A DNA stretch of 64,000 bases. Origin: Sepioteuthis lessoniana. Its lineage: Eukaryota > Mollusca > Cephalopoda > Myopsida > Loliginidae. Positions 54,545-64,000 of the stretch are shown in pieces. The notes beneath the pieces were generated by a model that had not been told where the DNA came from, ran no database searches, and saw only the letters and a list, made by a program, of their open reading frames with translations. The stretch lies in NCBI GenBank assembly GCA_963585895.1, contig OY757911.1, forward strand, positions 63,826,807 through 63,890,806. The letters are read 5' to 3'. How positions within the stretch are numbered: position 1 is the stretch's first letter; each line of letters begins with the position of its first letter. The position numbers were made by a program, and so were the translations under genes.

Positions 54545-54558
54545 CCCGCACTTTCTCT

Positions 54559-54640
<82 letters not shown>
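54545..54640. repeat. (TTC)n(TA)n microsatellite
   Basis: TTC for about 30 bp then TA for about 50 bp. 54641-54985 is A-rich DNA with no feature. Confidence 0.93.
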
Positions 54641-54641
<1 letters not shown>

Positions 54642-54985
54642 GAGGAAGATATTAATTTTAAACTATAATTCAGAGTCCCACCCCAAAATAGTTTTTATTT
54701 TATTTTATATCCAATTCTCTCTTTTTATGCTCAAGTAAGCGATCATAAAAATCCTGCTGTGAGACTTGTCATTAAAATAGTGTATAAAAAATTGTATAAC
54801 AAAAACAATAAACATTATCACCTGGGTCGCAAGAAGAAAAAAAATGAAAATGACAATCACCAGACGAAAAAGCAGCAAAAAGAAAAAGAAATAAAAGGAG
54901 AAAGAAAATAAGAAGTTGAAGGTCATGAAAAAGAATTTATAAGACAAATTCAACGAAAAGAATAAAGAAAAAAGTGGAAAAGAAA

Positions 54986-55080
54986 AATAAATAATAATAA
55001 TAATAATAATAATGATAATAATAATAATAATCAGAAGAAGAAGAAGAAGAAGAATTTGTGAAAGAAAGAAAGAAAGAGAA
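54986..55080. repeat. (AAT)n, (AAG)n and GAAA tracts
   Basis: AAT/ATG mixture to about 55030, AAG to 55055, then GAAA. The surrounding purine-rich strand yields K/E-rich frames (55125-55319) of low complexity. Confidence 0.85.
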
Positions 55081-55330
55081 AAAAGAAAATGAAAACTGGG
55101 AAGTTATAAAACAGGTTCTATAATATGAGTGAAAGGAAGAAGAAAAATTGGATATATGAAAAAAGAATTGAAGAATTGACGACATATGGTTTAGAACATC
55201 GTCGACAACTGGAAAAAGAAAAATATAAATTTAAGAAAGGAGAAATCAAAGAGAAAATAGAAAGATTAAATGAGTTGCTTAAAAAAGGAAAAAACGATAA
55301 AAACGGAAAAGAAAACTGAAAATGGTTTTA

Positions 55331-55396
55331 GAAGACTGAAGAAAATTTCCATCTCCTTTGCTGTAGCAAAGGAGATGTAAATTTTCTTCAGTCTTC
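55331..55396. repeat. Hairpin palindrome, 32-bp arms
   Basis: 55331-55362 (GAAGACTGAAGAAAATTTCC to TTTGCT) pairs with 55365-55396, with one mismatch and a 2-nt centre. 55397-55735 shows nothing recognisable. Confidence 0.88.
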
Positions 55397-55741
55397 AGTT
55401 ATCTCAATTTCCATCTTTTTAATTTTTTTCTGTCTTCATATATTCATTTTATTTATGCAGAGGCGTAAAGATGAGTTATAGTGTGATATTTTGTCAGCAA
55501 TTGCTTCTTCAATGCATGAATATAATAATAGCCGCTTTTATTCGCTTGCATATCCTCTTTAGTCAAACATCGTTTCGAGAACGCAAGATTGTAAAGTTTT
55601 GCTTTATCCAGTAACTGAATTATGAAAAAAAAAAAATCTTTTATTTCTATTTGCAAAAACTTGTACTTATTGTTTGCATAAAATTTAACTAATGATTGTC
55701 TTAACAAAAAATCAAATCCTTTCGATGCTTTTAAGTTAATA

Positions 55742-55838
55742 GGCGAAAACTCTCACGAGAAGACTAGGACATGGCTACAAAAAGGAAACCTTAAGAGAGA
55801 AACTGAATCTCTTCTAATAGAAGTACAAAACAATTTCC
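55742..55838 (+). mobile_element. LINE-1r scrap, plus strand
   Basis: H-x-R-E-D-x-D-M-A-T-K-R-K-P and R-E-T-E-S-L-L-I-E-V-Q-N-N match the region before the knuckle. The same region is present inverted at about 56395-56475. Confidence 0.65.
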
Positions 55839-55839
55839 T

Positions 55840-56530
55840 GGCCAGGATCAGATGATCTGTTTGTATCTCAAAATCCCAGAGAAGTTTGTGTGTCTCATTC
55901 TCCAGGCAGGATACTGGGTTGTGCATATACCCCTTGTTCGTATGGTCAAATTTAAATTTCTTGCACGATTCCCAGTGGATCACCTCCCCCCACCCAATAG
56001 GCTTTTTGCACTAATTTTCTACCTTCACTTATGTAATTGATCGTTTCGCTTCTATCACCAAATAACCTTCATCTGTTATTTGGTTGCGTCTTATGTATTT
56101 TTGCTTTGATATTAGTAAAGTTGGCGACCGTAGTCGAGGGCGACCAGAAGGCTCCCTTTACGATACCTACTACACCAAGGTGTAGGGAAGGGTGCTACTC
56201 CTTCCCTCAGATTGCTCCACTTTACTCTTGATACGTACCTTATAATGCTGAATGTTAAGCAAGGAGGTATCGAGTACCATTTTTTAAGTTTTTGGTATGA
56301 CGTGACCTGGGACCTTCTCCCGGGCCATTGACGAACATTCTAACCACTAGGCCAATGAGCCGGTTTAATTTAGTTGGTCTTTATGGATTTGTTTTGTGCT
56401 GCTTTTAGAAGAGATTCAGTTTCTCTCTGATGGTTTCGCTTTCTTAGCCTTGTCCAAGTCTTCTCGCGTGAAATTTCGCTTGTTTGTCGCTTGAACTATC
56501 AATGCAGTTGTTTTTCTTCCCAGTTCTGTT
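55840..56530 (-). mobile_element. LINE-1r fragment, minus strand, split by SINE-A
   Basis: Minus strand 56530-56366 covers R-F-K..F-T-R-E-D-L-D-K-A-K-K and R-E-T-E-S-L-L-K-A-A-Q-N-K. After SINE-A, 56108-55840 covers the knuckle region and N-K-G-Y-M-H-N-P-V-S-C-L-E-N-E-T-H-K-L-L-W-D-F. With 55742-55838 it forms an inverted pair. Confidence 0.75.
56110..56363 (-). mobile_element. SINE-A nested in LINE-1r
   Basis: Minus-strand head CCGGCTCATTGGCCTAGTGG and the 3' end CCTCGACTACGGTCGCC are present. The B-box region is shortened (GGAGAAGGTCCC). Confidence 0.87.
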
Positions 56531-56689
56531 GCCTAGAGGTGGATTAATTTTAGTGAGAAAGAGAGAAATATGAGGGGGAATGGTTTTGAGATAATCGGAA
56601 ATCAAGGGGAGGGATGAAGGTGGCAGAGGTTCAGGTGTATCCCGTTCTATCAAAGAGATTGACTATAATGGAGTATCTAAATGGAAAGG

Positions 56690-56745
56690 AAAAAGAAAGA
56701 AAAAGAAAAAAAAAGAAAAAGAAAGAAAAAGAAAGCAAAAAAGAA
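56690..56745. repeat. (GAAA)n purine tract
   Basis: Imperfect GAAA/AAAG repeats. Confidence 0.85.
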
Positions 56746-56784
56746 AAATAGTCCATATTATGATAGAACTGAGTGAGAAAATGT

Positions 56785-57026
56785 CTTAGAGGGCGATCAG
56801 AAGGTTCCCTTTTCCATAGCTACTACACCCAAGTGTAGGAGAAAGCGCTACTCCTTTCCCAGGATTGCTCCACTTCACCCTTGATGCGTACCTTATATTG
56901 CTGAGTGTTAAGCAAGGAGGTATCAAGTACCATTTTTAAAGTCTTTGGTATGACTCGATCTGGGATTGAAACCCGGTCTCCTGGACCATTGGCGAACACT
57001 CTACCCACTAGGCCAATGAGCCGGTT
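56785..57026 (-). mobile_element. SINE-A copy
   Basis: Complete on the minus strand: CCGGCTCATTGGCCTAGTGG head, GGTTTCAATCCC B box, body, GAACCTTCTGATCGCCC near the 3' end. Confidence 0.87.
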
Positions 57027-57074
57027 TTGTAGTTTGCTATACTTATAAATACAGTGGTCAATAACATTGATAAA

Positions 57075-57312
57075 TGGTTTGGTTTAGTTTCTTTGTTAAA
57101 TGAAACACCAATCTTCGTGGCTTATTTAATGCCAAAGGTTTCCTTATAAAAGAACAGAAGTGATACTATTTAAGCCATTGATGGGAAGGGAAGTTAGTTG
57201 GTTGGATTTTATAGCATATCAACCGCTTATGGTTTTTCTCATGCCATCAAGGATATTAATCCGAAAGTGAACGTGATAGCGCCACTACTGGAGTTCTAAC
57301 TCGCTTATAGAT
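57075..57312 (-). mobile_element. SINE-B copy interrupted by a second tail
   Basis: The tail at 57078-57130 and head-side sequence at 57250-57312 belong to SINE-B. Between them, 57197-57250 carries a family C-type tail (GTTGGTTGGATTTTATAGCA, TATCAACCGCTTATGG). The copy is either a nested tail-only insertion or a recombinant at the shared tail. The tRNA head stops at CTCGCTTATAG. Confidence 0.65.
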
Positions 57313-57314
57313 AT

Positions 57315-57720
57315 ATAGGTATTGTCTTGTCGGTTGGGACTGTAGAATATACCGGCTGCTTCTCAGACTCCCCAACGTGTGTCCTGATATGACGCTAAAT
57401 AATCTGATGGTGAGATTCTAGTAATGCTGGAGCTTTGGGGAATGCGGAGTACTCCTTCATTGCCATCGTTCCCAGGTCTACTCTGGCCCGGAATGGTAGC
57501 ACCTATAGGGTCCTATCTATGGGTCGAATAGAATTAAACTGTGTCCTTATGCTAAACTGAATTGCTTGAAATAGGAATGCTTTGACATTTAAATTGTATA
57601 CTTATACTAAACTGAATTGTTTGAAATGGAGCTGTTTTTGTATGCTAAACTGAATTGTTTAACATAATAGATTTGGCATTAAATAACCTACAATGGTTGA
57701 TATGCCATAAAACCAATCCA
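57315..57720 (+). mobile_element. Family C copy
   Basis: Head from GTCTTGTCGGTTGGGACTGT, then TGGTGAGATTCTAG and GGCCCGGAATGGTAGCACC, array units, and the tail hairpin at 57665-57712. Confidence 0.78.

Positions 57721-57723
<3 letters not shown>

Positions 57724-57782
<59 letters not shown>
57724..57782. repeat. (TA)n microsatellite between two family C copies
   Basis: About 59 bp of pure TA at the tail of one copy and the head of the next. Confidence 0.95.
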
Positions 57783-57784
<2 letters not shown>

Positions 57785-58135
57785 GTGGTCCAGTCGGCTG
57801 GGGCTGCAGAATACAACGACCACTCCTTAGCAGAGGAGTAAGACTTCCCCAACGAGTGTCTTGGATATGACATAAAACAATATGATGTTGAGACTCCAAT
57901 AATGCTAGAGCTTTGGGGAATGCTGTGTACCCTTTTATTGCCATCGCTCCCTGGTCCACTCAGACCCGGAGTAGTAGCATCTGATAGAGTCCTATCTATG
58001 GGTCAAACAGAACTGAACTGTGTCCTTATGCTCAACCGAATTTTTTTTAAATAGAACTGTTTATATGTATGAAAATGGATTAGGCATTAAATAACCTACA
58101 ATGGTTGATAAGCCATTAGACAAAACAAAACACAA
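57783..58135 (+). mobile_element. Family C copy, short array
   Basis: Head CCAGTCGGCTGGGGCTGCAG and CAGAGGAGTAAGACTTCCCC, CCCGGAGTAGTAGCATC, two array units and the tail AACCTACAATGGTTGATAAG. Confidence 0.8.
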
Positions 58136-58169
58136 TCAATATTTGTATGCGGGCGCGCGCGCGTGTACA

Positions 58170-58590
58170 CAAGTATTGCTATCTAACACTAATAATTCTA
58201 TTTAGTATTAGTAATGTTTGCTCACATTTAAAAAGGTTTCAAGCATTCCAATCTAATGTGAATGATTCTATTTAGTATTGATCATTTTTTGTACACATTT
58301 TAAAGTATCGGTATGTAACACTAACAATTCAACCTAGCATCAGTCATTTGTTTGCCCACTAGTAAATGATTAAACAGTTTTATTTGACTCATAGATAGGA
58401 CCCTAACAGGTACTGCCACTCCAGGTCAGTTGACCCAGGATTAATAGCAATGAAGAGGTAATCCACATTCCCCAAACCTCCGGAACTGAAGCCTGACCAT
58501 TAGATACAGTTTAGTGTCATATACAGGACACTCGTTTGAGATTCTGTCGACGTATTTTACAGCCCCAGCCGACTTAGCTCTGTTTATGAA
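58170..58590 (-). mobile_element. Family C copy, tail missing
   Basis: Array (CAAGTATTGCTATCTAACAC) to head side (AGGACCCTAACAGGTACTGC, CAGCCCCAGCCGACTTAG). A short GCGCGCGCG run at about 58151-58163 lies where the tail should be. Confidence 0.72.
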
Positions 58591-59360
58591 TTTGTACCAT
58601 GCATATCATGGAAATATCTTCATCTAAATGATTCCTATTGTTTAAATATATTATTTTTCTGCTTGCAAGCAATTTGTTTTGTTTTTTTTCATTATTTCAG
58701 CTCTACCATCAGTGAGAAAACGTACTTCGAAATTGTCATGTTCTTCAGGTTGTTTCAAAACTTTTAGTCAGTATACTTTTCTTCGTTCGTGATAAGTGAC
58801 TCTGACAGTTCATAATGAATCTTTAAACCTTAACACACACTCACACATCCATAATAACAAACAATTTTAAATTATAAAGTACCCTGTCATGCACACGAGG
58901 GCAGACAATCATAAAAATAACCCCAGTATCCAACTTGCACACGTACATACCAGATTACACAAAAAAGCAGACAAGTGTTCTCTCAGACATTTCAGCACGG
59001 CGCCGAGCGTGTTAGGGAAAGAAAGAAAAGAAAAGACAAGAAAATCAGGTCTCAAATGCAAAGTGGAAAAAAGGAAAAAAGAAAAAAGATGTCGACCAAC
59101 ATCTGTCATCGCCTCAAACGCCTTCAAGAATTTTGAGAGTGAAGCCAGAACATTTTAATTTACGCCAAAATCGCCTGCTAATGGTTAATCCATTTTGCGT
59201 GGGATTTAAAAACTTGCTCTGCCCATATTTTTTAAGGATTTATCTTCGTGTTTATGTAATTTCTTCGGAATGTTACTCTGACTTCTGCCTCTATGGAAAG
59301 AGTTCAAGAATTTGACTTTATAAAATCAACAATCTGTTGTTTTCAAGTGTAATTGCTTCG
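58591..59360. other. No recognisable feature
   Basis: The 89-residue plus frame at 58889 and its 72-residue complement have no recognised domain. I do not assign a gene. Confidence 0.35.
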
Positions 59361-59363
59361 TAC

Positions 59364-59364
<1 letters not shown>

Positions 59365-59406
<42 letters not shown>
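59365..59406. repeat. (TA)n(TG)n microsatellite
   Basis: Short TA then TG run. The plus frame from 59384 is this tract plus SINE-D sequence. Confidence 0.92.
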
Positions 59407-59504
59407 CGTTTTAATTCGAGTGGACAAAGTCAACTTTGGAACAAAACCTAAATTGCCAACTCGATATAAATGTATTTATTTGATTCAAAATAAATCTTAC
59501 GTAC

Positions 59505-59792
59505 GTATTCACCCAACACCTCCGCAACGGGCGCGATACGTTACAAGGGCAGTCTTTAAGCGAAGTACAACTGGTTTAAATTCAAAGTTTTCATTTTCCT
59601 CGTCTGGTTGCCTTAACAAGACTAAAGAAACCTGTCTGTCTTACTATTTTTTTCCATTGTTGGGAAGAGAACAGATAGATTTATGCCTTTCTCTAAGACA
59701 TTACCAGGAAGTGAAACATAGCCTGGTCCAGCGTTTGAACACGGTTTACTGATCCATTTCTTACGACGATAATCTATTATCTAAGCACGTGC
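59505..59792 (-). mobile_element. SINE-D copy
   Basis: Minus strand: head CGTGCTTAGATAATAGATTA with a B-box-like GTTCAAACGCTGG, core, and tail ending CGTATCGCGCCCGTTGCGG. Diverged but full length. 59793-59990 shows nothing recognisable. Confidence 0.7.
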
Positions 59793-59994
59793 ACGTGCGT
59801 GTTTTTATGGATACTTTAATTAGGCTCGACAAAGACAACGCCGGCATAAAATTCAAACTACTTGACTGATATAAACGTCTTTATCTTATTCAAAGTAAAT
59901 TTTATGTAATTTCTCTATAGGAATTAATTGCAGTATGTACATTAGAACTATTTGACGGAAAAATATTCCAGAATTCCCTTCACATGACTTACAG

Positions 59995-60052
59995 AGCACA
60001 CACACACACATATATATATATATATGTGTGTGTGTGTGCGTGTGTGTGTGTG
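59995..60052. repeat. Palindromic (CA)n(TA)n(TG)n microsatellite
   Basis: CA, TA, TG order makes a self-complementary block, like 6105-6190. Confidence 0.9.
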
Positions 60053-60279
60053 TTTTTCATGGCCTATATGGTCGGAAAGGGGTGATACCCATTCTTTTTC
60101 CTTTTTGACATATATCAGGACAATAGGGGTTACTTGGCAATCCCTCTCAAAGAAATATGTATCTAGTTGTACTAGCATTAACAACAAGGTCCTATTGCTG
60201 ACCTAACCTATAAAAGCAGATCAGGATATTAACATCAAGGCCCTATTCTTGACCTGATCAGGATATCTACCTGGGAATT

Positions 60280-60580
60280 ATAGAAAGAAGACACATATGG
60301 CATATATGGGGATGTAACTGTTATCATCTTAGGAAATGGACTCTGCAACTCAAGTTCAAATCCTGGACGAGGTTATTTATTTACATTTCACTTCGCATAG
60401 ATCCCCTTGGGAAATGTGTGAATCCATCTCTTCTACTCCCATCCAAACTATACGTAAATTGTAGGATAGACTATGCTCTTTAACCTTCGTACAGCAACCG
60501 ATCTTAAAAAAGGAAAGTTCTGAATTCAGACTAGTTGTTCTTTTAAAAATCTAACTTGTGTCGCATCCTGTCCGTAGCCA
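60280..60580 (+). mobile_element. SINE-D copy
   Basis: A-box-like region ATGTAACTGTTATCATC, B-box-like AAGTTCAAATCCTGGACGAG, core CCCTTGGGAAATGTGTGAATCC, tail CTAACTTGTGTCGCATCCTG. It supplies the first codons of an open frame at 60556-60843 that I do not recognise. Confidence 0.72.
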
Positions 60581-62085
60581 AGAGTTTGGATAAATACATT
60601 CATTTTGCTGTGGTAACTAGCAGTAAGATAGCTATCAGGAGCCAGTTCTTTCAGTGTGACTTGATCGTAAGTCATTATTTCAGGGAGGTCTACGCGAAAA
60701 GGGCGTTTTTTCCGACAGTCGGTATTTCATATATTCAAAGGAGTAAACTGGAGTTATACTTAGATGAGTTGCAGCCCAGGGCAATAACGAACGAGTTGGC
60801 TGTTATACAGGTCTCCCGTCTCCAGCCATATCGTCCATTATAGTTGATCACAAGAAAAGTGAAGTTCAATAGCAGTTCGAATTTAGGGTTCACTCACTTA
60901 GGCTGTTACATCTCCTCGTCACTAGGATAAACTAAGAGTGAATAAACAAATGACAAGTGTATTCTACCATTCGTTTCCTTTTATCTCTTCTATTCTTTTA
61001 TTTATTTATTTTTTTTTTTGTGGAGCTGAACAGTGGTTTATATGATTTCGACCTAAACTTGCGGCCAACTAATCTTTTTTTAACAACAAACACAAAGTAG
61101 GTTCAAATCATTCAGCTGGAAAAACTATACTGGCCACGAATGAGAATAAAAGTAGAGAAAAAAGAAAAAAAGCAAGATAAAGAGATTTGACCAAAAAACT
61201 TATAAATAAAAATGTAAATGCATCATCCCAAAATTTTAGACTAAAATTGTTTGACTCTTTTTACGCCTACAAAATTACTATAATATATCATATATCAATT
61301 GTTTTGCTCTAAACTTGCAATGAATATTTTGCGTCTTCTCGACTTTTAAGTTACAGTAGGAATCAGTTTATGAATTGTGACGAGAAAATGACTGTTTTTG
61401 CAGTTTAGTTTGATAACTGCGCATTTGTGGCGGGAATGGTTGTAAACAAACGTCCATAGATTTTAATTTAGTTCAGATGTTAGAGCAACGAACAAACAAC
61501 CGAGTTTTCTGGATCTTATGCGTTAAATGTAATGACTGTATCATTCGTCATTTTAAATTATCATAAAAGAATGAAAACTTATTCTAAGCCAATACAAAAA
61601 CATTCCTCTTAGAATCAATCATGTCCTAGATTTGACTTTGAATTGTCAATCGTTATTAGGAATTAGTTTTCAAATCAGTATGTAGATTAAGCTGCTTGGT
61701 GGTTGAGATAGTTAAGCTTTTTCTTCACATGTCAGCGGTTGATTGCAGATAAAAGCACGTCTCAAATGCTGAATTTCAATAGAGACAGGCAACCCGGTTT
61801 GAAAGATTGGGTAATACAATCTTCCGACTCCACGTTTTCCTCATATTTGATTCCATGGTTGCGGATAGATATTTTTCATGACCAATTAGATCTTCAGTCT
61901 ACCATGATATATCCCTCAATGTTACTTAGCAATGTCCATCTCCTCTCCAAATAACATGGGATGAGCTGGTTGTTATGAACAGCAAAAAATTGATCTTTGA
62001 TCTAACCTTGTATCGAACACCCAAGATGGATTGTTTTATACGAGACAAAATATTAATACTTCCAACTGTTTTGCTATATATAGTA
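60581..62085. other. No gene supported
   Basis: A 95-residue plus frame (60556-60843) begins inside SINE-D and ends without a recognised domain; it could be a chance frame. The remainder is AT-rich, with a T run at about 61008. Confidence 0.35.
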
Positions 62086-62087
62086 CA

Positions 62088-62170
62088 TATTTACCCAACC
62101 TCTCCACAACAGACGGGATGCGACACTAGGTCAATTAAGAGGAGCACAACTTTTCATCCCTTAGACTACT
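62088..62170 (-). mobile_element. SINE-D tail fragment
   Basis: On the minus strand the last 80 bp of SINE-D (GACCTAGTGTCGCATCCCG) lie directly beside the LINE-2r 3' end. Confidence 0.6.
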
Positions 62171-62207
62171 GTACCAATGCTAAATAGAATTATTCCATCA
62201 TCATCAT

Positions 62208-62560
62208 CAACCTGATGTCTCAGATTTCTTAAACTCTCTCACGCCATTCATCCCTCTCGGCCATCGCTTTGGCAGCTCTCTACACGGCATGCAGTGTCCA
62301 TACAGAGCTGATAAATGTAATTTTTGGCTGGTTAGCCAACACTGGTGTGTCCACAGGAGACCATTGCTTATATGTTCATTTTTGCTTCCACAGCTGTGTA
62401 TAGCAAGTCTTACTTGGATGGTTTGTGAGATGGGGGAAAATGGCCATACGGCTGTTGTTTTATTGGATGCTACTTCAAGGATTTGCTCAGAACAGCTCGC
62501 AGCATTTTTGTGTGGTTTTCCTCGAACTTTTTCATCTAAAGAGAAAAAAGAATCAATTAA
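62208..62560 (-). mobile_element. LINE-2r 3' end
   Basis: Minus strand from about 62560: N-H-T-K-M-L-R-A-V-L-S-K-S, the Q-Q-P-Y-G-H-F-P-P-I-S-Q-T-I-Q-V-R-L segment, S-N-G-L-L-W-T-H, then A-M-A-E-R-D-E-W-R-E-R-V and the (ATG)n tail, seen as CATCATCATCA at 62205-62217. Frameshifts are present. The 102-residue plus-strand frame here is its antisense shadow. Confidence 0.78.
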
Positions 62561-62654
62561 GCTTGGTAAATTTCACTTTCTCGATTTGAACCGATGATCA
62601 CGTAGACGAGAAAGGGACAGCCAGTGAACGCCGTTGATCCTTTGTCAACGCTAC

Positions 62655-62865
62655 CTAAATTAAATATATATATATATATATATATTAAATTAAATCAAAT
62701 TATATTAAATATATATGTGTGTGTGTGTGTGCACGCGCACACGCGTGTGTGTATATGCTCTATCCTTAATATTGAGAACTCTTTATTTTTAAATATAGCA
62801 AAATGTTTACTTATACATACATATATACATACATACATATATGTGTGTGTGTGTGTGTGTTTGTG
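62655..62865. repeat. (TA)n, (TG)n and (CATA)n microsatellites
   Basis: TA at 62665-62686, TATATGTGTG with GCACGCGCACACGCGTG at 62710-62755, and CATACATA into TGTG at 62812-62862. Confidence 0.88.
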
Positions 62866-63062
62866 AGCTCTAATACTAATATGGAGAACTTTTAAATTAT
62901 AGATAAAGGAAACTATATTATTAATGTTTATATATATATATATATATTATCCAACGCCAAGTCAACCGATGGTGGGAACGATTCTATTTTCGGATTTTCT
63001 TTCTACAATATCCATATAAATCAAAATCCCAAAGAGAGTTCAGTATAAAATAATAATAAATT

Positions 63063-63125
63063 AAATTACGGAGCAAACAATTCTATATATATATATATAT
63101 ATATGGAATTATTTGCTCCGTAATT
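63063..63125. repeat. Inverted repeat around (TA)n
   Basis: AATTACGGAGCAAACAATTC (left) is complementary to GAATTATTTGCTCCGTAATT (right) with one mismatch, with about 21 bp of TA between. The structure resembles the 18676 inverted repeat. Confidence 0.85.
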
Positions 63126-63127
63126 CA

Positions 63128-63254
<127 letters not shown>

Positions 63255-63439
63255 CATAAGAAATTCAGTTTTATAACACGAGGCGTTACCCTAGTAAACA
63301 AAATAGATAAAGAATGAAAAAATAAACAAAGGGAGAAAAAGTTAGAAGGAAAGAGAAATCAAAACAGAGTGAATGAACACTAAGTGAGGAATGGAGAAGA
63401 CATAAGAAAAGAACAGGATATGGCGAGAAGAAAAAGAAG

Positions 63440-63492
63440 AAAGAAAAGGAAATAGTGAGTGAGAGAGAGAGAGACTGAGAGAGAGATTGAGA
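63440..63492. repeat. (GA)n tract in purine-rich DNA
   Basis: GAGAGA repeats within GAAAG-rich sequence. 63300-63440 is A-rich with no feature. Confidence 0.85.
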
Positions 63493-63724
63493 GCCGACAC
63501 ATATGTAGATAATTCCATTGTTTATGATCCATACCTGCTTAAATCCATCTTGATAGTTGTAAATCATGAATCATTGTAGATACATTTTCCAACTTGTCTT
63601 TCGTTCTGTCATTCTTAATGAAATCTATCAACATAATACATTGTTAACAAGAATGTATTTACTTATTTATTTATTAGTTTACTTTACATCGTGTGAGTTT
63701 ATTTGCTGCATCATTTTTTTATAT

Positions 63725-64000
63725 GCTAGTTTTAGTAAACCGAATCTGAGTGACATCAAATTTCCTCAGCTCTCCAGGTTTCTGGCTGATCTCAACAGAG
63801 CTGCGGTCTAGATAGTCTCAATTTTTCCTCACATTTCTTGTTTCTTCACTCCCTTAAGGATTACTCCGAATACTCTGGTTATGAAAAGTATCATTATCTC
63901 TCATGTTCAACAACTTTTGAAACTTTCTGGCAATGTCCAGATATTTCTCAAGATTTTCACTTTCCTTTTCCTCTAGATTAAAGGAAATAAATATATACTG
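63725..64000 (-). mobile_element. LINE-1r C-terminal fragment, runs off the window
   Basis: Minus strand from 64000: E-S-E-N-L-E-K-Y-L-D-I-A-R-K-F-Q-K-L-L-N-M-R (counterpart of Y-L-D-L-A-R-E-L-K-K-L-W-N-M-K), then L-L-R-S-A-R-N-like and L-G-V-T-Q-like 3' coding sequence. The rest lies outside the window. Confidence 0.65.

Noticed and set aside
60556-60843. 95-residue plus-strand frame as a gene
   Set aside because: It starts inside a SINE-D tail and shows no domain, signal or repeat that I recognise. Left unassigned.
62289-62597. 102-residue plus-strand frame as a host gene
   Set aside because: It is the antisense of the LINE-2r C-terminal region.

Overview
The window is repeat-packed animal nuclear DNA with no host protein-coding gene that I can support. 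It is AT-rich, full of long (TA)n, (TG)n, (TAA)n, (TTC)n and (CT)n tracts, and almost every long open frame is either a fragment of a transposable element or a stop-free microsatellite/minisatellite. The mix of tRNA-headed SINEs, R4/Dong-like and RTE-like LINEs and this mariner resembles what I recall of cephalopod genomes, especially octopods. That taxonomic guess is inference, not proof.

I use working names for the families. SINE-A is a tRNA-headed SINE of about 250 bp with 11 copies. SINE-B is a tRNA-headed SINE ending in a conserved hairpin. SINE-D is a third tRNA-headed SINE that shares a central core with SINE-B. Family C is an unclassified interspersed repeat of 0.4 to 1.8 kb with a G/C-rich head, an internal tandem array and the same 3' hairpin as SINE-B. 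LINE-1r is an R4/Dong-like non-LTR element with a CCHC knuckle, a restriction-like endonuclease and a (TAA)n tail. LINE-2r is an RTE-like LINE with an (ATG)n tail.

Layout: 0-8 kb is microsatellites, SINE-B/SINE-D copies, small LINE-1r pieces and a LINE-2r 3' end. At 7.75-7.96 kb lies the most interesting object: a 212-bp unit with tRNA-like A and B boxes followed on the same (minus) strand by a well-formed type I hammerhead ribozyme, an arrangement like the schistosome SM-alpha elements. 8.2-11.2 kb holds family C and a 31-bp minisatellite. 13-16 kb has SINE-B, a mariner-like MITE, a hAT-like element with an 8-bp target duplication, SINE-A and a 54-bp minisatellite. 18.5-20.8 kb has a second hammerhead-like motif, a composite palindrome and a promoter-like repeat. 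22-30 kb is SINEs, family C and a solo LTR with a 5-bp target duplication. 30.3-34.6 kb is LINE-1r copies. 37.8-39.2 kb is an internally deleted LINE-2r. 39.2-41 kb is family C containing a mariner with TA duplication. 42-53.3 kb is a head-to-tail array of at least eight LINE-1r copies, two of them nearly full length but broken. 53.4-59 kb is family C and SINEs, and 59-64 kb is SINE-D, LINE-2r, LINE-1r and long (TA)n tracts.

The parts are linked by retrotransposition rather than by a pathway. SINE-B and family C probably depend on one unseen LINE through their shared tail. LINE-1r seems to re-target its own (TAA)n tails. Nested insertions give a relative order: SINE-A and the mariner inserted into family C, and SINE-D and SINE-A inserted into LINE-1r.
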